Below the pieces are notes generated by a model. That model ran no database searches and was not told the DNA's origin. It worked only from the letters and a program-made list of their open reading frames with translations. The translations under genes were made by a program, and so were the position numbers. 32,090 nucleotides of DNA from Ornithomonoglobus_A sp034090805 (GTDB lineage Bacteria > Bacillota > Clostridia > UBA1381): NCBI GenBank assembly GCA_034090805.1, contig JAXDRV010000099.1, positions 1 to 32,090 of the forward strand. Reading direction: 5' to 3'. Position 1 is the first letter of the stretch. Every line of letters begins with the position of its first letter. Shown one piece after another: positions 1-8,115 of this stretch.

Positions 1-246
1 AATTATGAAACGCAGCCGCATAGCGGCTTAAAAGCGTTTCATAATTGTTCAGGTGCAAGGTTTTTTCATAAATATGAAAAAATCCTTGCACCCCAAATAA
101 ATATTTTGCTCTCAAAATATTTATTTGGGCAGACTTTATCAATGTGAACTGTGTAAAATCTCTGATTTTACACGAAAAATTTTGACAATAGTCATAATTT
201 TTCCAAATGCGATTGAAAATCGCATTTGTTCAGTGAGCATTATTTA
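1..246. repeat. Mosaic hairpin repeat, copy 1
   Basis: This stretch is a chain of short inverted repeats. In order they are: a nested hairpin with outer arms AATTATGAAACGC / GCGTTTCATAATT and inner arms AGCCGC / GCGGCT (1-47); GGTGCAAGG / CCTTGCACC (52-93); CCAAATAAATATTTTG / CAAAATATTTATTTGG (93-128); GTGTAAAATC / GATTTTACAC (150-172); an imperfect GAAAAATTTTGAC / GTCATAATTTTTC (174-203); and AAATGCGATT / AATCGCATTT (205-227). A second copy lies at 17325-17484 but lacks the second and third hairpins and half of the last. The similarity runs through the stop codon of the DUF6062 gene. The left edge may lie outside the window. Confidence 0.85.
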
Positions 247-980
247 TCCTCATCACCGCAGTGCATATATCCCGAAATTTTCTCTATGGTGCGAAACGGC
301 GCATCGTAAGCCGTCCCCCACTCCATATCCTTAAAACGATAGTCAAATTTAAGCGTGAATTTATGTATATCCTCCTGTATGCGGTTAAGCTCTGTTGCCT
401 GCTTTTCAAACAGAGCCTCCGTGAAATCACCTATCTGCTTATCCTTAAGCGATTTCGGCGCAAGCTCAAGCAGCATACGCATATGCTTAAGGCACACTCC
501 CTTGGAATTATCGAATTTCTTTCGGAAATCTTCATCATTTGCCCACATATACAGCAGCACATCAGCATACCGCTCCATTGTACGGTTTACCTTTTCGCAA
601 ACCATGCACGTGTCCTCCGTTTCCTTAAGCGCTGCTGCGGCAGCCTCGGCGGTTTGAGCGGCGGAGCTTTTCCGAAACAGCCCGCCGCTCGATTTTTTCG
701 TCTTTGCGCATTTTTCCAATCGTTTTCTCTGCTCCTCAAGATGAGTGTCGAGAACAAGCGCAAGACTGAGCTTGTTTCCGCTTGTGAACATCATCTCAAA
801 ATGCCTGCCGCAAAAGCCCTTTCCGTTTGATTCCTCTCGATGATCCGCCTCCATCATGGCAGCTCCAAGCTCGTACTCAACAGCCTCCGCCTCAAGCTTT
901 TTTTCCAGCAGGCAAAGCGGACATTCGCAGTCCGTTTCATATGCCTCGTTTACCGGTATTGTATATATTTTTTCTTTCAT
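240..980 (-). CDS. DUF6062 family protein, Cys-rich, function unknown
   Basis: A 246-residue soluble protein with no signal peptide. Its N-terminus (MKEKIYTIPVNEA) and Cys pattern match what I recall of the DUF6062 family of Clostridia; no function is known to me. It contains two similar modules: CxxC at 20-23 with CxxH at 57-60, and CxxC at 125-128 with CxxH at 163-166. The spacing is nearly equal (about 34 residues), which suggests a duplicated metal-binding unit. An Ala/Lys-rich linker (about 92-120) separates them. The gene starts 27 bases after the cysE stop and is probably co-transcribed with cysE. An AAGGAG motif lies about 15 bases upstream of the ATG, a long spacing. The 3' end runs directly into the hairpin repeat. 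Confidence 0.75.
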   Translation of the reverse strand: MKEKIYTIPVNEAYETDCECPLCLLEKKLEAEAVEYELGAAMMEADHREESNGKGFCGRHFEMMFTSGNKLSLALVLDTHLEEQRKRLEKCAKTKKSSGGLFRKSSAAQTAEAAAAALKETEDTCMVCEKVNRTMERYADVLLYMWANDEDFRKKFDNSKGVCLKHMRMLLELAPKSLKDKQIGDFTEALFEKQATELNRIQEDIHKFTLKFDYRFKDMEWGTAYDAPFRTIEKISGYMHCGDEDK

Positions 981-1007
981 AATTAAAACCGCTTACTCCT
1001 TTGACCG

Positions 1008-1922
1008 TTATATTTCCCAAAAATCCCATTCCTGCTGCTCGCCCGGACTGAATTGCAGTGCCGGTGCTTTTACGCTTACTTTCATTCCTTTGTCAACGGA
1101 ATTTACTATAAATGCGTTTCCTCCGATCGGTGCGCCGCTGCCTATCACGGTATCGCCGCCGAGAATTGTCGTTCCCGAATATATCGTCACGTTATCGCCG
1201 ATTGTCGGGTGACGCTTGACTCCCTTAAGCTGCTGCCCCTTTCTTGTTGACAGTGCGCCGAGAGTAACTCCCTGGTAGATTTTTACGTTGTCGCCTATTT
1301 CGGTGGTTTCGCCTATTACAATTCCCGTTCCGTGGTCGATAAAGAAATATTTTCCAATCGTTGCGCCGGGGTGAATATCTATTCCAGTTGCACTGTGAGC
1401 GTATTCGGACATGATTCTCGGTATCATCGGCACCTCAAGCAGCCACAGCTCATGAGCGATTCTGTATACGGTGATAGCCATTACACCAGGGTATGAAAAT
1501 ATAATCTCGTCAGTACTGTACGCCGCCGGGTCACCGTCATACGCTGCTTTTATATCCGTATACAGGTATTCCCGTATCTGAGGAATTTTTTCTATAAATT
1601 TATATGTTATCTCCTCAGCCTTTCCGTTAATAACAGACTTTCGGCAGCCGCCGCATACGTCCTGATTACCAAGTGCCTTTGCTATCTGCTTTTTCAGATT
1701 ATACTGTATAAATTCCAGTCTTTCGCCGATCAAAAATTTAAGGTACTCGCTCCTGACCCTGTTCGTGTCAAAATATCCGGGGAAAAGCACCTTTCTTATT
1801 TCGCCGACTATTTTTATTATCAGCTCCTTATTGAGCATATTTTCTCCGTCTATGCGTACGGTTAAATCATATTTTTTATAGCTTTCGGCAATAATGCCTA
1901 CCATTTTTTCTATTTCCTCCAT
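1008..1922 (-). CDS. cysE: Serine O-acetyltransferase (EpsC/CysE type)
   Basis: Cytoplasmic enzyme transferring acetyl from acetyl-CoA to L-serine, giving O-acetylserine for cysteine synthesis. It has 304 residues. The C-terminal half carries left-handed beta-helix hexapeptide repeats (GTGIVIGETTEIGDNVKIYQ, then GVTLGALS and later I-G-x-G turns), with the acetyltransferase His/Asp region around HPGATIG and FIDHGTG. The N-terminal part is longer than in the short CysE form, as in EpsC-like proteins. The ATG at 1922 has GGGAGG 8 bases upstream; an in-frame ATG 6 codons on is an alternative. A consensus promoter sits at 1962-1990. Downstream is DUF6062. No T-box or other leader fits in the roughly 40-base 5' region. 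Confidence 0.93.
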   Translation of the reverse strand: MEEIEKMVGIIAESYKKYDLTVRIDGENMLNKELIIKIVGEIRKVLFPGYFDTNRVRSEYLKFLIGERLEFIQYNLKKQIAKALGNQDVCGGCRKSVINGKAEEITYKFIEKIPQIREYLYTDIKAAYDGDPAAYSTDEIIFSYPGVMAITVYRIAHELWLLEVPMIPRIMSEYAHSATGIDIHPGATIGKYFFIDHGTGIVIGETTEIGDNVKIYQGVTLGALSTRKGQQLKGVKRHPTIGDNVTIYSGTTILGGDTVIGSGAPIGGNAFIVNSVDKGMKVSVKAPALQFSPGEQQEWDFWEI

Positions 1923-1961
1923 TGCCGCCGCCTCCCTTTTCGCTAAAATTTCCTATTACAT

Positions 1962-1990
1962 ATTATATCACCCGCAGATTAATATGTCAA
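1962..1990 (-). promoter_or_regulatory. Sigma-A promoter of cysE
   Basis: Read on the minus strand: TTGACA (1985-1990), 17 bases, TATAAT (1962-1967), with TGA before the -10 (extended -10). It lies about 40 bases upstream of the cysE ATG and back to back with the trp promoter. Confidence 0.8.
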
Positions 1991-2039
1991 TCGATTTCAA
2001 TTCGCTGCCGAAAAAAAAGTAAAAAAATCAAAAAAGCTA

Positions 2040-2068
2040 TTGACAAACCGCTTTTGAGGTAGTATAAT
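2040..2068 (+). promoter_or_regulatory. Sigma-A promoter of the trp operon
   Basis: TTGACA (2040-2045), a 17-base spacer and TATAAT (2063-2068), both hexamers fully consensus. It is placed directly upstream of the T-box leader. Confidence 0.85.
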
Positions 2069-2079
2069 AATCTTAAATT

Positions 2080-2352
2080 AAGATTTTTAAACCGTTGAGG
2101 CAGAAAAAAGTCGGAAATCGGTTTTTAAGAGCGAGCGGATTACGGTGTGAGTTCCGCAAAAATCGTCCGAGTAATATGGGCTGCTGAGGGCAGTGTTAAA
2201 TGCACTGACGTAAGACTTGCGTGAGAAGTCGGGAGTATGTTGGTACTCTGCTGAGAGTGCGGCACTATGCCGCAAATTCAAGGTGGCACCGCGGATATTG
2301 AGTTGATATATTCGTCCTTGACAGATACTATTTTTCTGTCAGGGACGTTTTT
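2080..2352 (+). promoter_or_regulatory. T-box riboswitch, Trp-specific, of the trp operon
   Basis: A tRNA-sensing leader that lets transcription proceed when uncharged tRNA-Trp binds. The T-box core AGGTGGCACCGCGG is at 2281-2294. A terminator hairpin, CGTCCTTGACAG / CTGTCAGGGACG, spans 2313-2347 and is followed by a T run at 2348-2352. In Stem I, GCGGA / TTCCGC enclose a GGTGTGAG distal element. Short CGG/CCG and CAG/CTG pairings bracket an internal loop whose 3' side holds TGG at 2177-2179, the tryptophan codon, in the expected specifier position. The downstream genes are all trp genes. The folding is by eye. Confidence 0.92.
2313..2352 (+). terminator. T-box-controlled terminator upstream of trpE
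   Basis: GC-containing stem of 12 bases with a loop of about 11 bases and five Ts. It competes with the T-box antiterminator. A further small inverted repeat (AAAAGCT / AGCTTTT, 2359-2382) lies between it and the trpE ribosome binding site. Confidence 0.85.
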
Positions 2353-2401
2353 GTATGCAAAAGCTTGTCCCGACAGAGCTTTTGAAGGGAGTTAATGCCA
2401 T

Positions 2402-3868
2402 ATGAAATACTTGCCCGCTCTTGAACGTGCAAAGGAGATCGCCGCATTGGGACAATACAAAATCCTTCCCGTAAGCTGCGAAATCCTCTCCGACATCTGC
2501 ACTCCGATAGAGGCACTGAAGATACTGAAAAACGTATCCAATCACTGCTATATTCTCGAATCCGTTGCCGACAGCGAAAAATGGGGACGATATACGTTTT
2601 TGGGATTTGACCCAAAGCTTGAGATAACTTGCCGCGGCAGCGAAATGAACATCGGCGGAATAAAAATAACCACCGACAATCCCACCGAAAAAATAAGAGA
2701 GATACTGGCGCAGTATAAAAGTCCGAAATTTGATTATCTTCCGTCCTTTACCGGTGGACTTGTGGGATATTTTTCCTATGACTACCTCGGCTACAGCGAG
2801 CCGTCAGTGCGAATTGACGTAACCGATACCGAGGGCTTTAAGGACGTTGACCTTATGCTTTTTGACAAGGTTATCGCCTTTGACAACGTAAAAAACAAGA
2901 TAATACTTATCGTAAACATGAGCCTTGACGACCCGGAAACAGGCTACAACAAAGCCGTATTTGAGCTTAACAGTCTCCGGGAGCTTTTAACTAACGGCGA
3001 GAAAAAGCATGAACCTGCCGGGCATATGACGGGTGATGTGACGGCGCTGTTTTCAAAAGAAGAATACTGCTCCATGGTCGAGAAGGCAAAGCATTATATT
3101 AAGGAAGGCGACATCTTCCAGATTGTGCTTTCAAACCGCCTGAGCGCACCTTTTGAGGGCAGTCTGCTTAACACCTACCGTGTGCTGAGAACGATAAATC
3201 CGTCGCCGTATATGTTCTATTTCTCCGGGACGGACGTCGAGGTTGCGGGTGCATCTCCGGAAACTCTCGTAAAGCTTGAGGACGGAGTTCTTCACACCTT
3301 CCCTCTTGCCGGAACACGTCCCAGAGGGAAAACGGACGCCGAGGACAACGCTCTCGAACGTGAGCTGCTTGCGGATGAAAAGGAGCTTGCCGAGCATAAT
3401 ATGCTTGTGGATTTGGGCAGAAACGATCTCGGCAGAATAAGCAAATTCGGTACGGTTGAGGTTGAAAAGCTTCATTCTATCGAACGTTTTTCCCACGTTA
3501 TGCACATAGGCTCAACGGTTCGGGGAGAAATAAGGGACGATTGTGACGCTCTTGATGCCGTAAGCTCCGTTCTTCCCGCCGGAACTCTTTCCGGTGCTCC
3601 GAAAATCAGAGCCTGCCGCCTTATAGGCGAGCTTGAAAACAATAAGCGCGGCATATACGGCGGTGCGATAGGATATATTGATTTCACGGGCAATCTTGAC
3701 ACGTGCATCGCAATACGGATAGCATACAAGAAAAACGGCAAGGTGTTTGTCCGCAGCGGTGCGGGAATAGTTTATGATTCCGTTCCCGAAAAGGAATATC
3801 AGGAATGTCTTAACAAGGCTGCGGCGGTTATCAACGCATTGAAATACGCCGAGGAAATCGAGCATTGA
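2402..3868 (+). CDS. trpE: Anthranilate synthase component I
   Basis: Converts chorismate plus ammonia (supplied by TrpG) to anthranilate, the first step of tryptophan synthesis. The 488-residue length is normal. The N-terminal domain has the ILES motif (51-54), the equivalent of the LLES motif that binds feedback-inhibiting Trp, so allosteric inhibition is probably kept. The C-terminal chorismate-binding domain shows GDIFQIVLSNR (about 236-246), the PLAGTRPRG region, HIGSTVRGE and AGTLSGAPKIRA. The ATG at 2402 has AAGGGAG (2385-2391) 10 bases upstream. It is first in the trp operon, under the T-box, with trpG following about 30 bases on. Confidence 0.97.
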   Translation: MKYLPALERAKEIAALGQYKILPVSCEILSDICTPIEALKILKNVSNHCYILESVADSEKWGRYTFLGFDPKLEITCRGSEMNIGGIKITTDNPTEKIREILAQYKSPKFDYLPSFTGGLVGYFSYDYLGYSEPSVRIDVTDTEGFKDVDLMLFDKVIAFDNVKNKIILIVNMSLDDPETGYNKAVFELNSLRELLTNGEKKHEPAGHMTGDVTALFSKEEYCSMVEKAKHYIKEGDIFQIVLSNRLSAPFEGSLLNTYRVLRTINPSPYMFYFSGTDVEVAGASPETLVKLEDGVLHTFPLAGTRPRGKTDAEDNALERELLADEKELAEHNMLVDLGRNDLGRISKFGTVEVEKLHSIERFSHVMHIGSTVRGEIRDDCDALDAVSSVLPAGTLSGAPKIRACRLIGELENNKRGIYGGAIGYIDFTGNLDTCIAIRIAYKKNGKVFVRSGAGIVYDSVPEKEYQECLNKAAAVINALKYAEEIEH

Positions 3869-3901
3869 CGCACACCAGCACGGAAAGGATCGGTGAAAAT
3901 C

Positions 3902-4468
3902 ATGATACTTTTAATAGATAATTACGACAGCTTTTCATATAATCTTTATCAGCTTATAGGAGAGCTGAACCCAAATATACGTGTTATCAGAAATGATGAA
4001 ATGACGGTCGGCGATATAGAAACGCTTGCTCCGGAGAAAATAATTTTATCACCCGGACCCGGCAAGCCCGAAGATGCGGGCATCACGGTCGAGGCAGCGA
4101 AAATTCTCGGCAAAGAAATACCCACACTCGGCGTATGCTTGGGGCATCAGGCGATATGCGCAGCTTTCGGAGCGGAAATCACATACGCAAAGCGGCTCAT
4201 GCACGGCAAGCAGTCGGAGGTTACGGTAAAAACAGGCTCTCCTCTTTTTGAAGGCTGTCCCGAAAAAATGCTCGTTGCACGCTATCATTCGCTTGCGGCG
4301 GCATATGATACTGTCCCCGATTGCCTTGAGGTTACGGCAGTCACGGCGGATAACGAGATTATGGCGGTGCAGCACAGGGACTATCCGATTTACGGCGTTC
4401 AGTTTCACCCGGAATCGATAATGACGCCCTACGGCAGGCAGATGCTTAAAAATTTTTTAAATATATAA
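3902..4468 (+). CDS. trpG: Anthranilate synthase component II (glutamine amidotransferase)
   Basis: Class I glutamine amidotransferase that hydrolyses glutamine and feeds ammonia to TrpE. The start ATG at 3902 gives the family's usual N-terminus MILLIDNYDSF. A GTG three codons upstream (3893) is also in frame, closer to AAAGGA, and cannot be excluded. From the ATG it has 188 residues. The nucleophile is C79 in GVCLGHQ, and H169/E171 in FHPES complete the triad. It is a separate gene, not fused to trpD as in enterics. An alternative or additional role as PabA for folate synthesis is possible, as in Bacillus; no pab gene is in the window. Confidence 0.95.
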   Translation: MILLIDNYDSFSYNLYQLIGELNPNIRVIRNDEMTVGDIETLAPEKIILSPGPGKPEDAGITVEAAKILGKEIPTLGVCLGHQAICAAFGAEITYAKRLMHGKQSEVTVKTGSPLFEGCPEKMLVARYHSLAAAYDTVPDCLEVTAVTADNEIMAVQHRDYPIYGVQFHPESIMTPYGRQMLKNFLNI

Positions 4469-4490
4469 CAGTTCGGAACGGAGGATTACG

Positions 4491-5507
4491 ATGATTAAAG
4501 GAGCTATAGTAAAAATTGTAAACAAACAGGATTTAACCTTTGACGAGGCATATTCGGTAATGAACGAAATCATGAGCGGCGAAACAACACCTACGCAAAA
4601 CGCAGCATTCCTTGCGGCTCTTTCCACAAAAAGCGCAAAAGCCGAAACAACCGACGAAATAGCCGGCTGTGCGGCGGCGATGCGTGAGCACGCAACAAAG
4701 GTAAACACGGATATGGAGATTTTTGAAATTGTCGGCACCGGCGGCGACGGTGCGCACAGCTTTAACATTTCAACCACCTCGGCACTTGTTGCCGCTGCGG
4801 GCGGAATGAAAGTCGCAAAGCATGGCAACAGAGCAGCCTCCTCGCAGTGCGGTACGGCAGATTGTCTTGAGGCTCTCGGCGTAAACATTCAGCAGGATCC
4901 CGAAAAATGCGTTGAGCTGCTTAATGAGGCGGGAATGTGTTTCTTCTTTGCGCAGAAATACCACTCATCAATGAAATACGTCGGTGCAATCAGAAAGGAA
5001 CTCGGCTTCAGAACCGTATTTAACATTCTCGGTCCGCTTACAAACCCAGCCTCCCCCGATTTGCAGCTGCTCGGAGTGTATGACGAATATCTCGTTGAGC
5101 CGCTTGCACGTGTGCTTATGAATCTCGGAGTAAAAAGAGGAATGGTGGTATACGGCAAAGACAAGCTTGACGAAATATCCTTAAGTGCCCCCACAACAGT
5201 CTGCGAATTTAAGGAAGGCTGGTACAAGACATATACGATCACCCCCGAGGATTTCGGCTTTGAACGCTGCACCAAGGAGGATTTAAAGGGCGGCACACCG
5301 GAGGAAAACGCACGTATCACAAGAGCGATATTAAACGGCGAAAAGGGTCACAAGAGAAACGCCGTTCTTATGAATGCGGGCGCAGCTCTGTACATAGGCG
5401 GCAAAGCGGATTCCATGCGTGAGGGCATTGAGCTTGCCGCAGAGCTTATCGACTCCGGCAAGGCGGCTCAGACACTCGATAAATTCATCGAAGTTTCAAA
5501 CAAGTGA
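4491..5507 (+). CDS. trpD: Anthranilate phosphoribosyltransferase
   Basis: Joins anthranilate to PRPP, giving phosphoribosyl-anthranilate. The 338-residue length is typical. The glycine-rich PRPP loop GTGGDGAHSFNISTTSA starts near residue 83, followed by KHGNRAASSQCGTAD, whose counterpart binds anthranilate and the phosphate. The ATG at 4491 is preceded by CGGAGG at good spacing. Gaps to the neighbours are 22 bases (trpG) and 10 bases (trpC), so it is within the operon. Confidence 0.96.
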   Translation: MIKGAIVKIVNKQDLTFDEAYSVMNEIMSGETTPTQNAAFLAALSTKSAKAETTDEIAGCAAAMREHATKVNTDMEIFEIVGTGGDGAHSFNISTTSALVAAAGGMKVAKHGNRAASSQCGTADCLEALGVNIQQDPEKCVELLNEAGMCFFFAQKYHSSMKYVGAIRKELGFRTVFNILGPLTNPASPDLQLLGVYDEYLVEPLARVLMNLGVKRGMVVYGKDKLDEISLSAPTTVCEFKEGWYKTYTITPEDFGFERCTKEDLKGGTPEENARITRAILNGEKGHKRNAVLMNAGAALYIGGKADSMREGIELAAELIDSGKAAQTLDKFIEVSNK

Positions 5508-5517
5508 GGTATTTTTA

Positions 5518-6300
5518 ATGAATATACTTGATATTCTCGCCCAAACCGCACGAGAGCGTGTTGAAGCGTCAAAGCAGCGCATATCGGCGGACGAGATAAA
5601 AAGCAGAGCATTTGCGTTGCCTACAGGGGATTTTGAGTTTGAAAATGCTCTTAAAAAGGACGATATTTCGTTCATATGCGAGTGTAAAAAGGCATCACCC
5701 TCGAAGGGACTTATCTCGCCCGATTTTCCGTATCTTCAGATAGCAAGCGAGTACGAGGCGGCGGGCGCAGACTGTATTTCCGTTCTGACAGAGCCAAGCA
5801 AATTCCTCGGCAGCGATGAATATCTGAGGGAAATAACCGCCAAAGTCAACATACCGTGCATCAGAAAGGATTTTACCGTTGACGAATATATGATTTATGA
5901 GGCAAAGCTGCTCGGCGCAAAGGCAGTATTGCTTATATGCTCGATCCTTCCGCAGAATTTAATCAAGGATTACATAAAAATCTGTGACTCTCTCGGAATA
6001 TCCGCACTTGTCGAGGCGCATGACGAATCGGAAATTAATTCGGCAATCAACGCAGGGGCAAGAATCATAGGTGTAAACAACCGCAATCTCAAGGATTTTA
6101 CGGTTGATACGGACAACAGCCGCCGTATGCGGGAGCTTGTTCCTTCCGATATAATATTCGTATCCGAAAGCGGTGTAAAATCCGCCGAGGACATACGGCT
6201 TCTGCGTGAGTCCGGCACGGACGCCGTTCTCATAGGCGAAACACTTATGCGTGCCGCCGACAAAAAGCAAAAGCTGCGTGAACTGAGAGGTGCGGTATGA
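5518..6300 (+). CDS. trpC: Indole-3-glycerol phosphate synthase
   Basis: Closes the indole ring from carboxyphenylamino-deoxyribulose phosphate. It has 260 residues from the ATG at 5518, the family's normal length; an open frame extends upstream into trpD but has no support as coding. GAGG lies 8 bases before this ATG, just after the trpD stop. Single-domain TIM barrel with ECKKASPSKG near residue 51 (catalytic Lys region), RKDF, and the C-terminal phosphate-binding SESGV and IGE(T)L segments. It is not fused to TrpF, unlike the enteric enzyme. Its stop overlaps the trpF start (ATGA), implying coupled translation. Confidence 0.96.
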   Translation: MNILDILAQTARERVEASKQRISADEIKSRAFALPTGDFEFENALKKDDISFICECKKASPSKGLISPDFPYLQIASEYEAAGADCISVLTEPSKFLGSDEYLREITAKVNIPCIRKDFTVDEYMIYEAKLLGAKAVLLICSILPQNLIKDYIKICDSLGISALVEAHDESEINSAINAGARIIGVNNRNLKDFTVDTDNSRRMRELVPSDIIFVSESGVKSAEDIRLLRESGTDAVLIGETLMRAADKKQKLRELRGAV

Positions 6301-6923
6301 CAAAAATAAAATTATGCGGTATGTCACGCTTATGTGATATTGAAGCGGTAAATTCGCTCATGCCGGACTTTATCGGATTTGTGTTTTACGAAAAAAGCAA
6401 GCGCAGCGTAAGCTTTCAAAAAGCTTATGAGCTGAGTATGCACTTAAACAGCGGAATAACCCCTGTAGGAGTTTTTGTTGACGAAGCTATACAGAACATA
6501 GAAATGCTCGTAAAAAACGGCACTATATCTGCCGTTCAGCTTCATGGGCATGAGAATGACGAATACATACGAACACTCCGCACCCGCATTGACTGTCCGA
6601 TTATACAAGCGTTCAAAATCAAATCCGAAAGCGATATTTCCGCAGCGAATACATCTATGGCGGATTTTATACTGCTTGATTCGGGTCTGGGCAGCGGAAA
6701 TTTATTTGAACATTCACTGATAAGCGGTATCAAGCGTGAGTTTTTCCTCGCCGGAGGTATCAATGCCGAAAACGTCGGTGACGCAATATTAAGGTATAAA
6801 CCGTATGCGGCAGACGCAAGCTCCTCGCTTGAAACGGATAATTTAAAGGATAAAAACAAAATGGCGGCATTTGTAAATGCCGTAAGAAATGCAGATAAAA
6901 TAAAATTGAAAGGAAATAACTGA
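6297..6923 (+). CDS. trpF: Phosphoribosylanthranilate isomerase
   Basis: Isomerises phosphoribosyl-anthranilate to the deoxyribulose form. It has 208 residues. The KLCGMSR motif at the N-terminus contains the catalytic Cys (C7), and LLDSG near residue 125 contains the Asp. LAGGINAENV and DASSSLE form the phosphate-binding end; the usual form is D-x-S-S-G-x-E, and here the Gly is replaced by Ser. It overlaps trpC by four bases, and trpB starts one base after its stop. Confidence 0.94.
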   Translation: MTKIKLCGMSRLCDIEAVNSLMPDFIGFVFYEKSKRSVSFQKAYELSMHLNSGITPVGVFVDEAIQNIEMLVKNGTISAVQLHGHENDEYIRTLRTRIDCPIIQAFKIKSESDISAANTSMADFILLDSGLGSGNLFEHSLISGIKREFFLAGGINAENVGDAILRYKPYAADASSSLETDNLKDKNKMAAFVNAVRNADKIKLKGNN

Positions 6924-6924
6924 T

Positions 6925-8115
6925 ATGACAAACCCAAAAGGAAGATTCGGAATACACGGCGGTCAGTATATACCGGAAACTCTTATGAATGCAATCATTG
7001 AGCTTGAGGAGGCTTATGAGCATTACAAAAACGATGCGGATTTCAACAAAGAGCTTACCGAACTGTTGGACGAATACGCCGGCAGACCGTCAAGATTGTA
7101 CTATGCCGAAAAAATGACAAAGGATCTGGGCGGCGCAAAAATTTATCTCAAGCGTGAGGATTTAAACCATACCGGTTCTCACAAAATAAACAACGTTCTC
7201 GGTCAGGCGCTGCTTGCCAAAAAAATGGGCAAAACAAGGCTCATAGCCGAAACGGGCGCAGGTCAGCACGGCGTTGCAACAGCCACCGCTGCGGCTCTTA
7301 TGAACATGGAATGTGTTATATTCATGGGCAAGGAGGATACGGAGCGTCAGGCGCTTAACGTATACAGAATGAAGCTGCTCGGTGCGGAGGTCGTTCCCGT
7401 AACAACCGGCACCGCAACCTTAAAGGACGCTGTTTCGGAGGCAATGCGTGAGTGGACAAAGAGAATTTCCGATACCCACTACTGTCTCGGCTCTGTAATG
7501 GGTCCTCACCCATTCCCCACCATCGTGCGTGATTTTCAGTCGGTAATATCACGTGAAATAAAATATCAGCTTGCCGAAAAAGAGGGACGTCTGCCGGACG
7601 CTGTGATAGCGTGTGTGGGCGGCGGCTCAAACGCTATGGGCAGCTTTTACAACTTCATCGAGGACAAGGACGTAAGGCTTATCGGCTGCGAGGCGGCGGG
7701 CAGAGGGATAGATACCTTTGAAACAGCGGCAACGGTCAACACCGGCAGCGTTGGAATTTTCCACGGAATGAAATCGTATTTCTGCCAGGACGAATACGGT
7801 CAGATAGCACCCGTATATTCAATTTCGGCAGGTCTTGATTACCCCGGAGTAGGTCCGGAGCACGCCCATCTTCACGACATCGGCAGAGCAGAGTACGTTC
7901 CCGTTACGGACGAGGAGGCGGTGTGCGCCTTTGAATATCTTTCCAAAACAGAGGGTATTATACCCGCAATCGAGTCGGCTCACGCAATAGCTCACGCAAT
8001 AAAGCTTGCTCCGACAATGGATAAGGATAAAATAATCGTCATAACGGTTTCGGGCAGAGGTGACAAGGACTGCGCCCAGATAGCAAGATACAGAGGAGAG
8101 AATATTTATGAGTAA
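6925..8115 (+). CDS. trpB: Tryptophan synthase beta chain
   Basis: PLP enzyme condensing indole with L-serine to tryptophan. It has 396 residues and is the TrpB1 type that pairs with TrpA. HKINN with PLP-binding K87 is followed by AETGAGQHGVA. The phosphate loop is GGGSNAMG, and the C-terminal segment is VSGRGDKD. AAAGGA precedes the ATG. It overlaps trpA by 8 bases, consistent with a coupled alpha2-beta2 complex. Confidence 0.97.
   Translation: MTNPKGRFGIHGGQYIPETLMNAIIELEEAYEHYKNDADFNKELTELLDEYAGRPSRLYYAEKMTKDLGGAKIYLKREDLNHTGSHKINNVLGQALLAKKMGKTRLIAETGAGQHGVATATAAALMNMECVIFMGKEDTERQALNVYRMKLLGAEVVPVTTGTATLKDAVSEAMREWTKRISDTHYCLGSVMGPHPFPTIVRDFQSVISREIKYQLAEKEGRLPDAVIACVGGGSNAMGSFYNFIEDKDVRLIGCEAAGRGIDTFETAATVNTGSVGIFHGMKSYFCQDEYGQIAPVYSISAGLDYPGVGPEHAHLHDIGRAEYVPVTDEEAVCAFEYLSKTEGIIPAIESAHAIAHAIKLAPTMDKDKIIVITVSGRGDKDCAQIARYRGENIYE

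Noticed and set aside
1..246. CRISPR array as explanation for the repeat-rich region
   Set aside because: There is no constant repeat alternating with unique spacers and no cas gene; the structure is a series of different palindromes.
261..830. Long open frame (189 residues) opposite the DUF6062 gene
   Set aside because: It is the antisense shadow of a coding frame with conserved motifs, without a plausible ribosome binding site or recognisable product.
5419..5517. N-terminal extension of TrpC reaching into trpD
   Set aside because: It overlaps the trpD end, has no family similarity, and the ATG at 5518 has a ribosome binding site and gives the normal length.
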